Shown: one piece after another, positions 1 to 8,732 of the stretch
How positions within the stretch are numbered: the stretch's first letter is position 1
How the letters are laid out: every line of letters begins with the position of its first letter
Origin: Candidatus Accumulibacter regalis
Lineage (GTDB): Bacteria; Pseudomonadota; Gammaproteobacteria; Burkholderiales; Rhodocyclaceae
NCBI GenBank assembly: GCA_000585075.1
Contig: JEMY01000033.1
Coordinates: 1 to 64,000 of the forward strand
Direction of reading: 5' to 3'
Length of the DNA stretch: 64,000 nt
Position numbers and translations under genes: made by a program
The notes under the pieces: model-generated
Told to the model about the DNA's origin: nothing
What the model saw: the letters and a program-made list of their open reading frames with translations, nothing else
Databases searched by the model: none

Positions 1-451
1 GGCCCGCCGGCGCGTCCCGGGCGGGAACGGGCGCCGCAGGCGCAACCGGCGCGGCGACCTTCGCTGCCAGTGCGGCGCGCAGACTGCCGCTGACTGCCGC
101 CGGCACCGGGTCGGGTTGCCTTCCCTGGGCGATCTCGCCAAACATGTTGCGAACCCCCTGTGTCGCGGCCATGATCGTATCCAGCAGCTCAGGGGTCAGC
201 GTCTGCTCGCCGTTTCTCAGCTTGTCGAAAAGGTTCTCGGTCAAGTGGCATAGCTTTACCAGCTCGCCGGCGTTGAGAAAACCGGCGCCGCCCTTGATGG
301 TGTGAAAGCCGCGGAATATGTCGTTCAGCAAACGACTGTCGCCGGGAGTCCTTTCAAGATCGACGAGCTTGTTGTCCACATCCGACAGCAGGTCACCGGC
401 CTCCTGCAGGAAGTCCTGCAACAGATCTTCCATCCCGGCAAAATCACTCAT
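1..451 (-). CDS. cheA: Chemotaxis histidine kinase CheA, N-terminal part (cut by window edge)
   Basis: About 150 N-terminal codons are present; the gene continues beyond position 1. The protein begins MSDFAGMEDLLQDF and forms a helical Hpt domain (P1). The phosphorylated histidine is His50, in the motif FHTIKGGAGF. After about residue 105 the sequence becomes the Ala/Pro-rich linker typical of the P1-P2 junction. CheA is the cytoplasmic kinase that autophosphorylates under receptor control and passes phosphate to CheY. The ATG at 449-451 follows a TAGGAGAC ribosome site and lies 10 bp after the cheZ stop, so it is co-transcribed with cheZ and cheY. The kinase core is outside the window and could not be checked. 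Confidence 0.93.
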   Translation of the reverse strand, partial: MSDFAGMEDLLQDFLQEAGDLLSDVDNKLVDLERTPGDSRLLNDIFRGFHTIKGGAGFLNAGELVKLCHLTENLFDKLRNGEQTLTPELLDTIMAATQGVRNMFGEIAQGRQPDPVPAAVSGSLRAALAAKVAAPVAPAAPVPARDAPAG

Positions 452-461
452 CTCGTGTCTC

Positions 462-1310
462 CTAGAAGCCCAGGCTGCCGAGCAGATCGTCGACCTGTTG
501 CTGCGTGGCCACCACGTCACTTCGCCCTTCGGCGTTGATCACCGGTCCGTTGAGCATACTCATCACCGATTCGGTGCGTCGCTCGCCAGGCATGGCTTCG
601 ATCAACACGCCCACCAGTTGCGCTTCCAGCTCCTGCGCCACGGCAATGGTCTTCTTGATCACCTGTCCGGTCAGATCCTGGAAGTCCTGCGCCATCATGA
701 TTTCCAGCAACTGCGCCCTGGTCGCTTCGGTTTTCTGCGGCAAACCCTGCTTCAGGAAGGCACGCGTTTCTTCGGCCAGCTGCTTGAACGCATCGACACT
801 CATCTGGTTGGCATACAGCGCATCCCACTTCGCGGCCAGGGCTGCCGAACTCGCCTCGAGTTGCTCCTGCAGAGGATTGGCGATATCGGTCGCGTTCAAT
901 ACCCGACAGGCCGCCTTTTCGGTAAGCGTGGCGACGTAGTTGAGACGCTCCCTGGTGTCGGGGATGGCGGCGGCGGCGCTACCGAGGAGTTCGTGATAGC
1001 CGAGTTCGCCGAGCGTATCGTGCAGCTGCCTGGCCATCTGGCCAACGCGGCGAAAGACCTTGTCGTTACCGCCGCTCGCCTGGTCGTCGTCCGCCGCCGG
1101 CTCGCCGGCCGCCGGAGCTTGCGCAGCGACGACCGCGTCGAACAAGGCCTGCAAGTCGTCGCTATCGTCTTCCTCGCCTTCGACCTCGCGCAGTTGCTGC
1201 AGCAGCGACCCTTTGGCAGCCGCTGCGTCAGTCGGGACGGCTCCCGAAGCGATGCTGTCGAACAGCGCTTCGAGTTCTCTCGAGTCCCCCGAACCATTGG
1301 AGTCGGTCAT
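462..1310 (-). CDS. cheZ: Chemotaxis phosphatase CheZ
   Basis: A 282-residue protein that dephosphorylates CheY-P. The family signature AQDFQDLTGQ is present; by alignment with the E. coli enzyme its catalytic Asp and Gln (the D and Q of DLTGQ) are Asp212 and Gln216. The C-terminus ends in DDLLGSLGF, the short helix that tethers CheZ to CheY. An acidic, Ala-rich stretch (about residues 40-85) precedes the long helical hairpin. The ATG at 1308-1310 was preferred because it starts 1 bp after the cheY stop; an in-frame start 21 bp upstream would overlap cheY. The order cheY-cheZ-cheA supports the assignment. Confidence 0.93.
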   Translation of the reverse strand: MTDSNGSGDSRELEALFDSIASGAVPTDAAAAKGSLLQQLREVEGEEDDSDDLQALFDAVVAAQAPAAGEPAADDDQASGGNDKVFRRVGQMARQLHDTLGELGYHELLGSAAAAIPDTRERLNYVATLTEKAACRVLNATDIANPLQEQLEASSAALAAKWDALYANQMSVDAFKQLAEETRAFLKQGLPQKTEATRAQLLEIMMAQDFQDLTGQVIKKTIAVAQELEAQLVGVLIEAMPGERRTESVMSMLNGPVINAEGRSDVVATQQQVDDLLGSLGF

Positions 1311-1311
1311 C

Positions 1312-1701
1312 TCAGCCACCCATCTTGTCAAAAATCTTCTGCAACTTCTCGGCCAGTGTTGCGGCGGTGAAGGGCTTGACGATGTAGCCGCTGGCCCCCG
1401 CTTGTGCCGCGGCGATGATGTTTTCCTTCTTCGCTTCGGCGGTGATCATCATCACCGGCAAGTGCTTCAGCGTCGGTGAGCTGCGAATCGCCTGCAGCAG
1501 TTGCAGGCCGTCCATGTTCGGCATGTTCCAGTCGGTCACGACAAACTCGACGCCACCGCTTTGCAGCTTCTGCAGTGCGATCGCGCCATCCTCGGCCTCG
1601 TCGACGTTGGAGAAGCCCAGTTCCTTGAGAAGATTTCTGACGATTCGCCGCATCGTCGAAAAATCGTCCACCACCAGAATTCTCATTTTTGGGTCAGCCA
1701 T
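1312..1701 (-). CDS. cheY: Chemotaxis response regulator CheY
   Basis: A single-domain receiver of 129 residues, the normal length. Residue numbering coincides with E. coli CheY: acidic pair Asp12/Asp13, phospho-acceptor Asp57 (TDWNMP), switch residues Thr87 and Tyr106, and Lys109 (IVKPF). CheY-P diffuses from the receptor-CheA complex to the flagellar motor switch. A CAGGAG-like ribosome site precedes the ATG. It sits between cheV and cheZ, so source, adaptor, output and sink of the phosphate flow are encoded together. Confidence 0.96.
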   Translation of the reverse strand: MADPKMRILVVDDFSTMRRIVRNLLKELGFSNVDEAEDGAIALQKLQSGGVEFVVTDWNMPNMDGLQLLQAIRSSPTLKHLPVMMITAEAKKENIIAAAQAGASGYIVKPFTAATLAEKLQKIFDKMGG

Positions 1702-1722
1702 TCTCTACTCCTGATTCTTCTT

Positions 1723-2664
1723 CTAACGTTCGAGCAAGGGGCGCAGGGTGTCGGCAAGGATTTCAGCGTCGAACTTGGCCACGTAGGCGTCGACGCCCAC
1801 CGCCTTGCCCATTGCATGATTGGCCTGCGACGACAGCGACGAGTGCATCACGACCGGGATGCCCGCGAAGCGTTCATCGCCCTTGATGTTCTTGGTCAGC
1901 ACGTAACCGTCCATCTCGGGCATTTCGGCATCGACCAGGATCAGGCGAATCTCGTCGCGCACGGCGGTGCCGATCTGGCTGGCGTGCGCGGCAATGGCCT
2001 GCAAACGGCTCCACGCTTCGGCACCGTTGGTGGCGTGCTTGTGCTTGACGCCCAGCCGGTCGAGGACCTCGACGATCTTGCGTCGGGCGACAATCGAATC
2101 GTCGGCGAAGAATATTCCCACATCGTCGCCGACATTGGCGCGCCGGATATCGACGATCAGCGCCTCGCCAAAGGCATTGGCGAGGATCTGCTCGACGTCG
2201 AGAATCGACACCAGCTTGCCATCGTCGAGTTCCGTGATCGCCGTGATCAATCCCTGGTTGGTCGACAGGACGCTTTCCGGTGCCTTCACTTTCTCCCAGT
2301 CGACGCGGATGATGCGATCGACCTCGTGCACCAGGAAGCCAAGGGTGCGCTTCGAATACTCGGCGACCATCATCGTCCTGCCGTGCTCCGGCGATTGCTC
2401 CCTGGGTTCGAGGAAGGAAATCAGGGATAGCACCGGAATGACATTGCCACGCAGGGAAATCAGCCCCTCGACGCCGCGTGGCATGTTCGGGGTCCGGGTG
2501 ATGTGCGGGGTTCGCCCGACTTCGCGGACCTTGAAGACGTTGATGCCGAAGGTCTCGCGCGTCCCCAGGGAGAAGAGGAGGATCTCCATCTTGTTGGAAC
2601 CGGCGACCAGCGTCCTCGCGTCCACCCCCTCGAGGTGGCCCTTTCTTTCTGCCAAATCCATCAT
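1723..2664 (-). CDS. cheV: Chemotaxis coupling protein CheV (CheW-REC), copy 1
   Basis: A 313-residue two-domain protein: a CheW-like coupling domain (about residues 20-165, with LRGNVIPV and FLVHEVDRI) followed by a receiver domain (about 185-310). The receiver keeps FFADDS, the phospho-acceptor Asp245 in LVDAEMPEMDG and Lys297. CheV couples receptors to CheA, and phosphorylation of its receiver is thought to aid adaptation. Two adjacent ATGs (2664 and 2661) are possible starts, with GGAGCG upstream. A second cheV lies 35 bp upstream in the same direction; the pair looks like a tandem duplication that has since diverged. Confidence 0.93.
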   Translation of the reverse strand: MMDLAERKGHLEGVDARTLVAGSNKMEILLFSLGTRETFGINVFKVREVGRTPHITRTPNMPRGVEGLISLRGNVIPVLSLISFLEPREQSPEHGRTMMVAEYSKRTLGFLVHEVDRIIRVDWEKVKAPESVLSTNQGLITAITELDDGKLVSILDVEQILANAFGEALIVDIRRANVGDDVGIFFADDSIVARRKIVEVLDRLGVKHKHATNGAEAWSRLQAIAAHASQIGTAVRDEIRLILVDAEMPEMDGYVLTKNIKGDERFAGIPVVMHSSLSSQANHAMGKAVGVDAYVAKFDAEILADTLRPLLER

Positions 2665-2699
2665 CTATGATCGCTCCAGAGGTCGCCTGACGAGGTCCA

Positions 2700-3671
2700 C
2701 TACGCGGTCAACTGCAGCGCCGGGAGGTCGCCCAGCAACCTGCGCGCCAGCGTCTCCGAGAGGCGCTGCGGTTCGAACTTGGGCACGTATTCATCGACGC
2801 CGACCGACCTGCCGAGTTGCTGGTTGGACATCCCCGACAATGAAGAATGCATGATCACCGGCACGCCCGCGAAGCGTGCGTCGGACTTGATCCTCTTGGT
2901 CAGAATGTAGCCGTCCATCTCGGGCATCTCGATATCGGTCAACACCAGACTGATCAGCTCGCTCACTTTCTGACCGGCCGTCTGCGCCGACCTGGCCACT
3001 TTCTCGAGTTCGTCCCAGGCTTCGCGACCATTGATCGCGGCCACGTACTTGACACCCATCGCCTGCAGCGTGCGCTCGATCTGCCTGCGCGCCACCGCTG
3101 AATCGTCGGCAAAAAAGACCGTCAATTGCGGATTGTCGAGCGGCTTAATATTGCGATAGACGCTCTCGTCGTCGTAGCGGGTGGTTTCGGAAAGAATCTT
3201 CTCGACGTCCATGAGCATCACCAGGCGACCGTCGGACAACTCGGTGACCGCGGTCACCAGGCCACCGAGTTCGGCGAGCAGCATCGCCGGCGGTACGCGC
3301 ATCTGACCCCAGTCGAGACGAAGAATGGTATCCACCGCCTCGACGAGAAATCCCTGCGTATGGCCTGCATATTCGGTGACGATCATGATCGAGCGCGGCG
3401 TCTGCGTCTCCACCCGCGCGTAGCGGGCCAGATCGACCACCGGCACCAGTGCCCCGCGCAGGCTGACCATCCCCTCGACCGCTGCCGGCATGTCCGGCGC
3501 CGCCGTAATCGGCGGCGTACGCATCACCTCGCGGACCTTGAAGACATTGATGCCGAAGGTTTCCCGGCGCCCGGTACGCGCGTCCGTCCCGAGCGAGAAC
3601 AACAGGATCTCCAGCTTGTTGGTCCCGGCCAGCTTGGTGCGCGCATCGATGTTCTTCAGCAGATCAGACAT
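2700..3671 (-). CDS. cheV: Chemotaxis coupling protein CheV (CheW-REC), copy 2
   Basis: A 323-residue paralogue of the next gene with the same CheW-like plus receiver layout. The coupling domain carries VSLRGALVPVVDLARY and the receiver carries FFADDSAVARRQI and LTDIEMPEMDG with the phospho-acceptor Asp. It differs from copy 1 by a short insertion (TDARTGRR) in the first strand region of the CheW fold. The ATG at 3671 was chosen because GGGAAGAG lies just upstream; an in-frame start at 3719 lacks such a site. A 111 bp gap separates it from the upstream receptor gene, so it may have its own promoter. Confidence 0.93.
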   Translation of the reverse strand: MSDLLKNIDARTKLAGTNKLEILLFSLGTDARTGRRETFGINVFKVREVMRTPPITAAPDMPAAVEGMVSLRGALVPVVDLARYARVETQTPRSIMIVTEYAGHTQGFLVEAVDTILRLDWGQMRVPPAMLLAELGGLVTAVTELSDGRLVMLMDVEKILSETTRYDDESVYRNIKPLDNPQLTVFFADDSAVARRQIERTLQAMGVKYVAAINGREAWDELEKVARSAQTAGQKVSELISLVLTDIEMPEMDGYILTKRIKSDARFAGVPVIMHSSLSGMSNQQLGRSVGVDEYVPKFEPQRLSETLARRLLGDLPALQLTA

Positions 3672-3782
3672 GGTTCTCTTCCCTCGCGTGACGACGGACA
3701 CAAGCCCGGCCACAAACATCTTAAATCAATCGCCGCCGCCACGTCATGCGCGGCCAGGGGCCAGCGGCAGCCGCCTGCCAAC

Positions 3783-5480
3783 TCAGAGCTCGGTCTTGTA
3801 GCCGATGCGGAACCCGCCCCAATGTCGGCCCTTGACGTAGATCGGCGCCGAGATGTCGTGCATTACTTCACCCGTGTCGCGACGATAGGTTTGCAGCAGG
3901 AAGGCTTGCTCGTGCGCCCCGCAGCGCTTGCCCACCGGATCGTCGAACAGGCGCTTGCTGCGGCTATTCACGAAATCGATCTTTTCGTTGCCGGTCAATG
4001 GCTGCGAGAATTTCCGGTTGTGGGTCGGCACGTAGGCGTTGCGGTCGATGCAGATCGCGTACACCGCCGACTTGCACTGCTCGAGCAGGGCCTCCTGCAC
4101 GGCAGGCAGGTTCTGATCGGTAAAGTCGTCGAAGCGCGTCTTGAACTTCTGCGGCCGCGTATTGGCAATCGGCTGGTAGCGGTCGTCGAAAAGATCGTCG
4201 ATCTTGATCTTTCCCGCATCGACCGCCTTGTCGAAGACCCGGGCAACGCCGAGCGCCGCCTGCCTGACGATGGCCGGCATTCTGGCGTGCGTGGCCAAGG
4301 CCTCGTCGCCGGCCGGGCCGAGCCTGAAGACGTTGCTGATTTCGCGCAGATTCTCGGCCAGACATTCGACATGATCGACGGCGACCAGCGTCTCGGCGGC
4401 GACCGCGTTGTTGGCGTCGGCCATGTCCTTGATCCGCCGTACATGGTCGGCGATGCTCTGCCCGGTACGACTCTGCTGAGCCACGGCGGCGGCAATCGAA
4501 TCCACCTTCTCCATCGTTGCCCGGGCGCCGCTGTTGATGCTCTCCAGCGACTGCGCCGCCTGCTGCGCCAGCTCGGCGCCATTGCGCGCCTGCCCGCTAC
4601 CGGCTTCGATGCTCGCGATCGCACTCTGCGTCTCGCCCTGAATCGCCGCAATCATCTGGCTGATTTCGCCAGTGGCTTTTGATGTTCGTTCGGCGAGCTT
4701 GCGCACCTCGTCGGCGACGACCGCGAATCCACGTCCCTGATCACCCGCGCGAGCCGCCTCGATCGCCGCATTGAGCGCCAGCAGATTCGTCTGGTCGGCG
4801 ATCTCGCGAATCGTCTGTACAATGCCGCTGATCGCCTTCGAACGCTCACCGAGCGCGCAAACGACCCGCGCCGACTCGGTGACCGAAGCGGCGATCTGCT
4901 CCATTTCGGCCGAAGCGCGGTGTACGATCCTCATTCCTTCGCTCGACAGGCGGCTCGAAGTCTCCGAAATCTCGGCCGTTTCGCTCGCGCTCCGACTGAC
5001 CTGGCTCATGTTCTCGGTCAGCTCGCCCATCGCGCCGGTGGTCGCCAGGGCGGCGTCACGTTGCTGGTTGGAACCCGACGCGACACGATTGGCGTCGCCC
5101 ATCAGCTGCTTGGAAGCGCTGACCACTTCGACCGAATTGAACAGGACCTTGCCGACGATGGTCGCAAAGCTGCCGATCAGGCGATTGAAGTCCTCGGCGA
5201 CGCCGGCAATTTCATCCCGGCCCTCGACCGCTGCGCGTCGGGTCAGGTCGCCGTCGCCATACATCCCGGCGATCACCGCACGCAGTGCGTTCAGGCGGCC
5301 GACCAGACTCTTCTCGAGGAGCACGCCGAGCAGCGCCGTGAACACGGCGAGCACTCCGAAAGTCACCAGCCAGGCGTTCACGTCGCCACCGAGAACAGCG
5401 TTCGCCAACCAGGCTGCCAGGGCTGCCGCCGCCACCTGAAGCAGCATCACGGCGCGAATCTTCCACGCAACTCCACCCAT
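3783..5480 (-). CDS. Methyl-accepting chemotaxis protein with a C-terminal extension
   Basis: A 565-residue receptor. Two closely spaced hydrophobic segments (about residues 7-28 and 37-56) leave almost no periplasmic loop, so there is no external ligand domain. A HAMP-like region follows ([14 protein letters not shown]), then the signalling hairpin whose conserved tip reads [20 protein letters not shown] and continues into [18 protein letters not shown]. An extra cytoplasmic domain of about 130 residues follows the signalling domain; it contains [19 protein letters not shown] and HWGGFRIGY and looks like the Cache/PAS-type sensory tail seen in some receptors. The start at 5480 is set by a perfect AGGAGGAG; an in-frame start 57 bp upstream has none. 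It is the first gene of the chemotaxis cluster. Confidence 0.9.
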   Translation of the reverse strand: MGGVAWKIRAVMLLQVAAAALAAWLANAVLGGDVNAWLVTFGVLAVFTALLGVLLEKSLVGRLNALRAVIAGMYGDGDLTRRAAVEGRDEIAGVAEDFNRLIGSFATIVGKVLFNSVEVVSASKQLMGDANRVASGSNQQRDAALATTGAMGELTENMSQVSRSASETAEISETSSRLSSEGMRIVHRASAEMEQIAASVTESARVVCALGERSKAISGIVQTIREIADQTNLLALNAAIEAARAGDQGRGFAVVADEVRKLAERTSKATGEISQMIAAIQGETQSAIASIEAGSGQARNGAELAQQAAQSLESINSGARATMEKVDSIAAAVAQQSRTGQSIADHVRRIKDMADANNAVAAETLVAVDHVECLAENLREISNVFRLGPAGDEALATHARMPAIVRQAALGVARVFDKAVDAGKIKIDDLFDDRYQPIANTRPQKFKTRFDDFTDQNLPAVQEALLEQCKSAVYAICIDRNAYVPTHNRKFSQPLTGNEKIDFVNSRSKRLFDDPVGKRCGAHEQAFLLQTYRRDTGEVMHDISAPIYVKGRHWGGFRIGYKTEL

Positions 5481-5553
5481 ATCTTGCTCCTCCTGGTTAT
5501 TGGCGATCGTCTCGCTATTACGGTACCTACGACACAACTTGCGCGTTCTTTAG

Positions 5554-5584
5554 CCGGCCAGGCGAAAAACCTCCGCCAGGCCGG
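5554..5584. other. Imperfect 11 bp inverted repeat between cyclase and MCP genes
   Basis: CCGGCCAGGCG (5554-5564) faces CGCCAGGCCGG (5574-5584) across a 9-base loop, with one central mismatch. It lies 20 bp past the cyclase stop and could attenuate transcription before the chemotaxis operon. No T-run follows on either strand, so intrinsic terminator activity is doubtful. Confidence 0.4.
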
Positions 5585-5603
5585 TCCACGGCGGCAGACT
5601 CGA

Positions 5604-7664
5604 TCACCCGGCGAGCGGTTCGTGGATGGCCACGGGCGCCGTGCGCCCGCGCACCGTCACCCGGTCCAGCTCGCGGCACGGCCAGTCGCCCAAAGCCCGA
5701 CGAGTCGCCTCACCGATGATCACGCCGGCGCCGTAATCACTCGACAGCTCCTGCAGACGTGAGGCCAGATTGACCGCGTCGCCGAGCACCGTATAGGCGC
5801 GCCGATGGCGCGACCCCATGTCGCCGACAACCATGCTGCCGCTATTGATGCCGATGCCGATGTGCAATGCCGGCCAGCCGCGCGCGGCAAACTCCCGATT
5901 CACGAGCGGCAGCGCTGCCTGCATGGCCAGGCCGGCGGCGACGGCGTGCTGCGCGTGTTGTGGGTCGGCGACCGGCGCACCCCAGAAAGCCACGACCGCA
6001 TCGCCGATGTACTTGTCGAGCGTCCCGCGATGCGCACGGATGACGTCGGTCATCGCCGACAGGTAGTCGTTCATCAACTGCGCCAGTTCGGCCGGCGGCA
6101 GCGTTTCGGCAAGGGTGGTGAACCCGCGCACGTCGGCAAACAGGACGCTCAGCTCGGCGCTGCGCCCGGCCATGCTGTAGTGCTGCGGGTCGCGGCTCAT
6201 CTCCTCGACCAGCTCCGGCGGAACATACTGGCCAAAGAGCTGCGCCAGGCGTCGTTTGCCGCGCTGTTCGAGGAAATAGCCGACGAAGAGCTGCAGCGTG
6301 AACAAGCCGGCGACGAGCAACAGAAGCGCGGCGATCGGCAGGAGCAGTTGCCCGAACGCCCAGGCGGCCAGGTTGATGAGCAAAACCAGCAGCAGCGTGG
6401 CCATGGTCAGGCCGCCGGCCCAGAGCGGCGAAAGCCGCGGCAGCGCGAAGAGCAGGCCGCCGCCGACGATGAGCAGCAAAGCGGCAGCGACGACAGGCGT
6501 CCAGGCGGGTGACTGCAGCAGGCGGTCGTCGAGCAGCGCCGAGAGCAGATTGGCGTGCGCCTCGACACCCGGGTAGGCCTCGCCGAGCGGCGTGACGCGC
6601 TGGTCGAAGAGCCCCGGGGCGGTCGTCCCGAGCAGGACGACACGACCGCGCAGGCGATCGGCGGGCAGGCGGGCGGCGAGCACGTCGGCGGCCGAATAGT
6701 AGGGAAAACTCCCCTCGGCACCGCGAAAGGGCAGCAGCACGCCGGCCTGGCCGTCGGTCACGACGCGCAGGCTGCGGCGAGCGCCGAGCAGTGTCAGGGC
6801 CGCGATGACCGGCCGATCTTCGCCGCCCGCCGACGGCCACGGTGGCTGGTCGGCAAATTGCAGCTTTAGCGTGGCGTTGCCCAGCAAGGCCTGCGCCATG
6901 GCCAGCGACAGCGCCGGATAGACCTGCTCCTGGTAGTTCGCCAGCAGCCAGGCGCGCCGCGTCACGCCGTCGCCAGCCACCGGCGCGTTGAGGAATCCGG
7001 CCCCCATGGCGGCCTGCTGGAAAAGCGGCAGGTTGCCCCCGTAGCCCGTCCAGCGGCTGAGCGACGCGACGGCTGCCGGAGCAAGGTCGGTGAGCACCGG
7101 CGCCGGCAGCGCGCCACTGCCGGCCGCAGCTGCACCGCTGGACAGGTGAAAGCCGAGAATCACCGCATGGCGACGAATGACGTCGGCGAGACGGGCGTCG
7201 TAATCGAGCGTCGGTCGCAAGTCCTCCAGCGCCGCGACGAAGCCGCCATTGCCGCGCAGGGGGCCGCTCGCCAGCGCCTGCAGCGAAGCCAGCCCGGAAC
7301 TTTCGTCCGGCTCGGCCAGGATCACGTCCATGCCCAGCAGCAAGGCGCCGTAGTCGGCGAAAATCCGCTCGACCAGATCGGCCAGCCGCGCCCGGTTCCA
7401 CGGCCAGCGCCCCAACTCGGCCAGCGAAGCCTCGTCGATATCGACAATGGCGATCCTTTCGTCGACGGGCGCCTGCGCGAAGAAGCGCACACGAGCGTCG
7501 TAGAGGACCGCTTCCAGCCGGGAAACGGGCGCAATCTCGACATAGTGCAGGCTGTTCCCCAGCAGGACGCCGAGCAGCAGGAGACCCGGCAGGTAGCGCA
7601 GGAGGAAGGGCGTCAGCCGACGCCGGAATTCGCCCGGCCGCCTAGCGAAGCTTGATTTCAACAC
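5604..7664 (-). CDS. CHASE2-domain class III adenylate cyclase
   Basis: A 686-residue membrane enzyme. One N-terminal membrane helix (about residues 22-42), an extracytoplasmic CHASE2 sensor domain (about 45-370), about three membrane helices (about 375-450), then a class III cyclase domain (about 490-670). The cyclase keeps both metal aspartates (VLFADVRGFT and IGDAVVAFWG), the Lys of LDKYIGD and the Asp of TVLGDAVN that select ATP, and the Asn/Arg pair of AVNLASRL. It should make cAMP in response to an envelope signal. The likely start is GTG at 7664, overlapping the OmpA-like gene by 23 bp. fliW, FecR and OmpA-like genes precede it with 1-23 bp overlaps, so the four are translationally coupled. 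The start is uncertain by a few codons. Confidence 0.9.
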   Translation of the reverse strand: MLKSSFARRPGEFRRRLTPFLLRYLPGLLLLGVLLGNSLHYVEIAPVSRLEAVLYDARVRFFAQAPVDERIAIVDIDEASLAELGRWPWNRARLADLVERIFADYGALLLGMDVILAEPDESSGLASLQALASGPLRGNGGFVAALEDLRPTLDYDARLADVIRRHAVILGFHLSSGAAAAGSGALPAPVLTDLAPAAVASLSRWTGYGGNLPLFQQAAMGAGFLNAPVAGDGVTRRAWLLANYQEQVYPALSLAMAQALLGNATLKLQFADQPPWPSAGGEDRPVIAALTLLGARRSLRVVTDGQAGVLLPFRGAEGSFPYYSAADVLAARLPADRLRGRVVLLGTTAPGLFDQRVTPLGEAYPGVEAHANLLSALLDDRLLQSPAWTPVVAAALLLIVGGGLLFALPRLSPLWAGGLTMATLLLVLLINLAAWAFGQLLLPIAALLLLVAGLFTLQLFVGYFLEQRGKRRLAQLFGQYVPPELVEEMSRDPQHYSMAGRSAELSVLFADVRGFTTLAETLPPAELAQLMNDYLSAMTDVIRAHRGTLDKYIGDAVVAFWGAPVADPQHAQHAVAAGLAMQAALPLVNREFAARGWPALHIGIGINSGSMVVGDMGSRHRRAYTVLGDAVNLASRLQELSSDYGAGVIIGEATRRALGDWPCRELDRVTVRGRTAPVAIHEPLAG

Positions 7665-8235
7665 GGCGGTTGCGTGCTTCGGCGACCTCGTCGGCGGTCA
7701 CCACCGCCGGCGCACGCTCGCCGCGCCCAACCACCGCAATCGCCGCTGGCGCGATGCCGGCGCTGACCAGCAGGTCACGCACCAGGGCAGCGCGTTGCAG
7801 CGACAGCCGGTCGTTGGCGTCGACCGCGCCGACCCGGTCGGTGTGTCCGATGACCACCGCCTCACCCGCGGGCAGCGTCGCCAGCTCGCTGCGAATGCCC
7901 GCCAGCAGGGCTCTCGATGCCGGCGTCAGCCGGCTCGTCCCGGCGTCGAAATGGACGACGAACAGGCGCGGCCGTGCCGGCTGCATGGCGAGCAGCGCAC
8001 CGTAATCATCGCGCACCATTCCCGCGCTGGTCTTCTGCATGCTCACCCTGCCGCCAGCGACCCGGGCGTCGGCATAGGCCTCGCTGAGCACTTTTTCTTC
8101 CTGGCCAGTGCTGACCAGCACGGCGCCACTGCGGCCATCCGGCCCCGGCAACAGGACGACACGATCGGAGATCGGCGCACACCCGGAGAGGCTGAGCAAC
8201 AAGGCCAGTCCGCAAAGGCGTCCCGCTATCCTCAT
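7642..8235 (-). CDS. OmpA-family peptidoglycan-associated lipoprotein
   Basis: A 197-residue lipoprotein precursor: a hydrophobic signal ending in the lipobox LSGC (Cys19), a 70-90 residue linker, then a C-terminal OmpA/MotB-type domain (about residues 92-197). That domain has FDAGTSRLTPASR, VIGHTDRVG and the terminal NRRVEIKLR, which in the family bind diaminopimelate in peptidoglycan. It is probably outer-membrane anchored. It overlaps the upstream FecR gene by 4 bp (ATGA) and the downstream cyclase by 23 bp. A role in presenting an envelope signal to the CHASE2 domain is inferred only from this operon structure. Confidence 0.88.
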   Translation of the reverse strand: MRIAGRLCGLALLLSLSGCAPISDRVVLLPGPDGRSGAVLVSTGQEEKVLSEAYADARVAGGRVSMQKTSAGMVRDDYGALLAMQPARPRLFVVHFDAGTSRLTPASRALLAGIRSELATLPAGEAVVIGHTDRVGAVDANDRLSLQRAALVRDLLVSAGIAPAAIAVVGRGERAPAVVTADEVAEARNRRVEIKLR

Positions 8236-8732
8236 TCGCCTTCTCCACGCGTTTCGATGATGAACTCGGTGCCCCTGACGCCGAGCACCACGTTCGGTGT
8301 CTTGAAACGCACCTTCTCCGGTGCCTGCCTGGCGATCAGGCCGCTCACCACGCTCAGCGTCCCCTTGAACAGGGTGGCCAGCAGGCTGCCCTCCTCGGTG
8401 GTGGTATTGAACTCGAACTCGTTGATCAGCAGCGTGCTGTTCGGCCCGGCGGTGAGCAAGGTATCGTCGGCCAGGGTGACGCCGACCGAACCGTCACCGG
8501 CGGTGCGAATGCGGTCGCCGACGAAGACCGGGCTGCCGACCTGCAGCGCCTGTGTCCGGCCAGCGTGGTCGATCGTTACGCCGCCCGCGCTGCGCTTGAC
8601 CGTGCCGGCTGGCGGGATGACTTCCGCCGCGCCAGCGCTGGCCAGCGGCAGCAGCAAGGCGGCCGCGAGGGCCAGCCAGGAGGAACGGCGGGCTACCCGC
8701 CGCCTGGCACAGGTCCTCGCGCGCGCAGCCAT
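8232..8732 (-). CDS. Exported FecR-domain protein
   Basis: A 166-residue protein with an Arg-rich N-terminus, a hydrophobic signal segment ending near ASAGAA (about residue 36) and a single FecR domain (about 45-160: GTVKRSAGGVTI, VGDRIRTAGDGSVGVTLADDT, VVLGVRGTEF). There is no anti-sigma N-terminus and no sigma gene nearby, so it is not a classical FecR iron-signal transducer. Stand-alone periplasmic FecR proteins often occur beside CHASE2 cyclases and OmpA-like lipoproteins, as here. Its ATG overlaps the fliW stop by one base, and its end overlaps the next start by 4 bp. Confidence 0.85.
   Translation of the reverse strand: MAARARTCARRRVARRSSWLALAAALLLPLASAGAAEVIPPAGTVKRSAGGVTIDHAGRTQALQVGSPVFVGDRIRTAGDGSVGVTLADDTLLTAGPNSTLLINEFEFNTTTEEGSLLATLFKGTLSVVSGLIARQAPEKVRFKTPNVVLGVRGTEFIIETRGEGE

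Noticed and set aside
318-1370. 350-codon plus-strand open frame
   Set aside because: It lies antisense to cheZ and the end of cheY, whose products are recognised; high GC keeps opposite frames open.
5495-5555. Possible sigma-28 promoter (TAAA-N15-GTCGTAGG) before the MCP gene
   Set aside because: The -35 fits, but only three of eight -10 positions match GCCGATAA.
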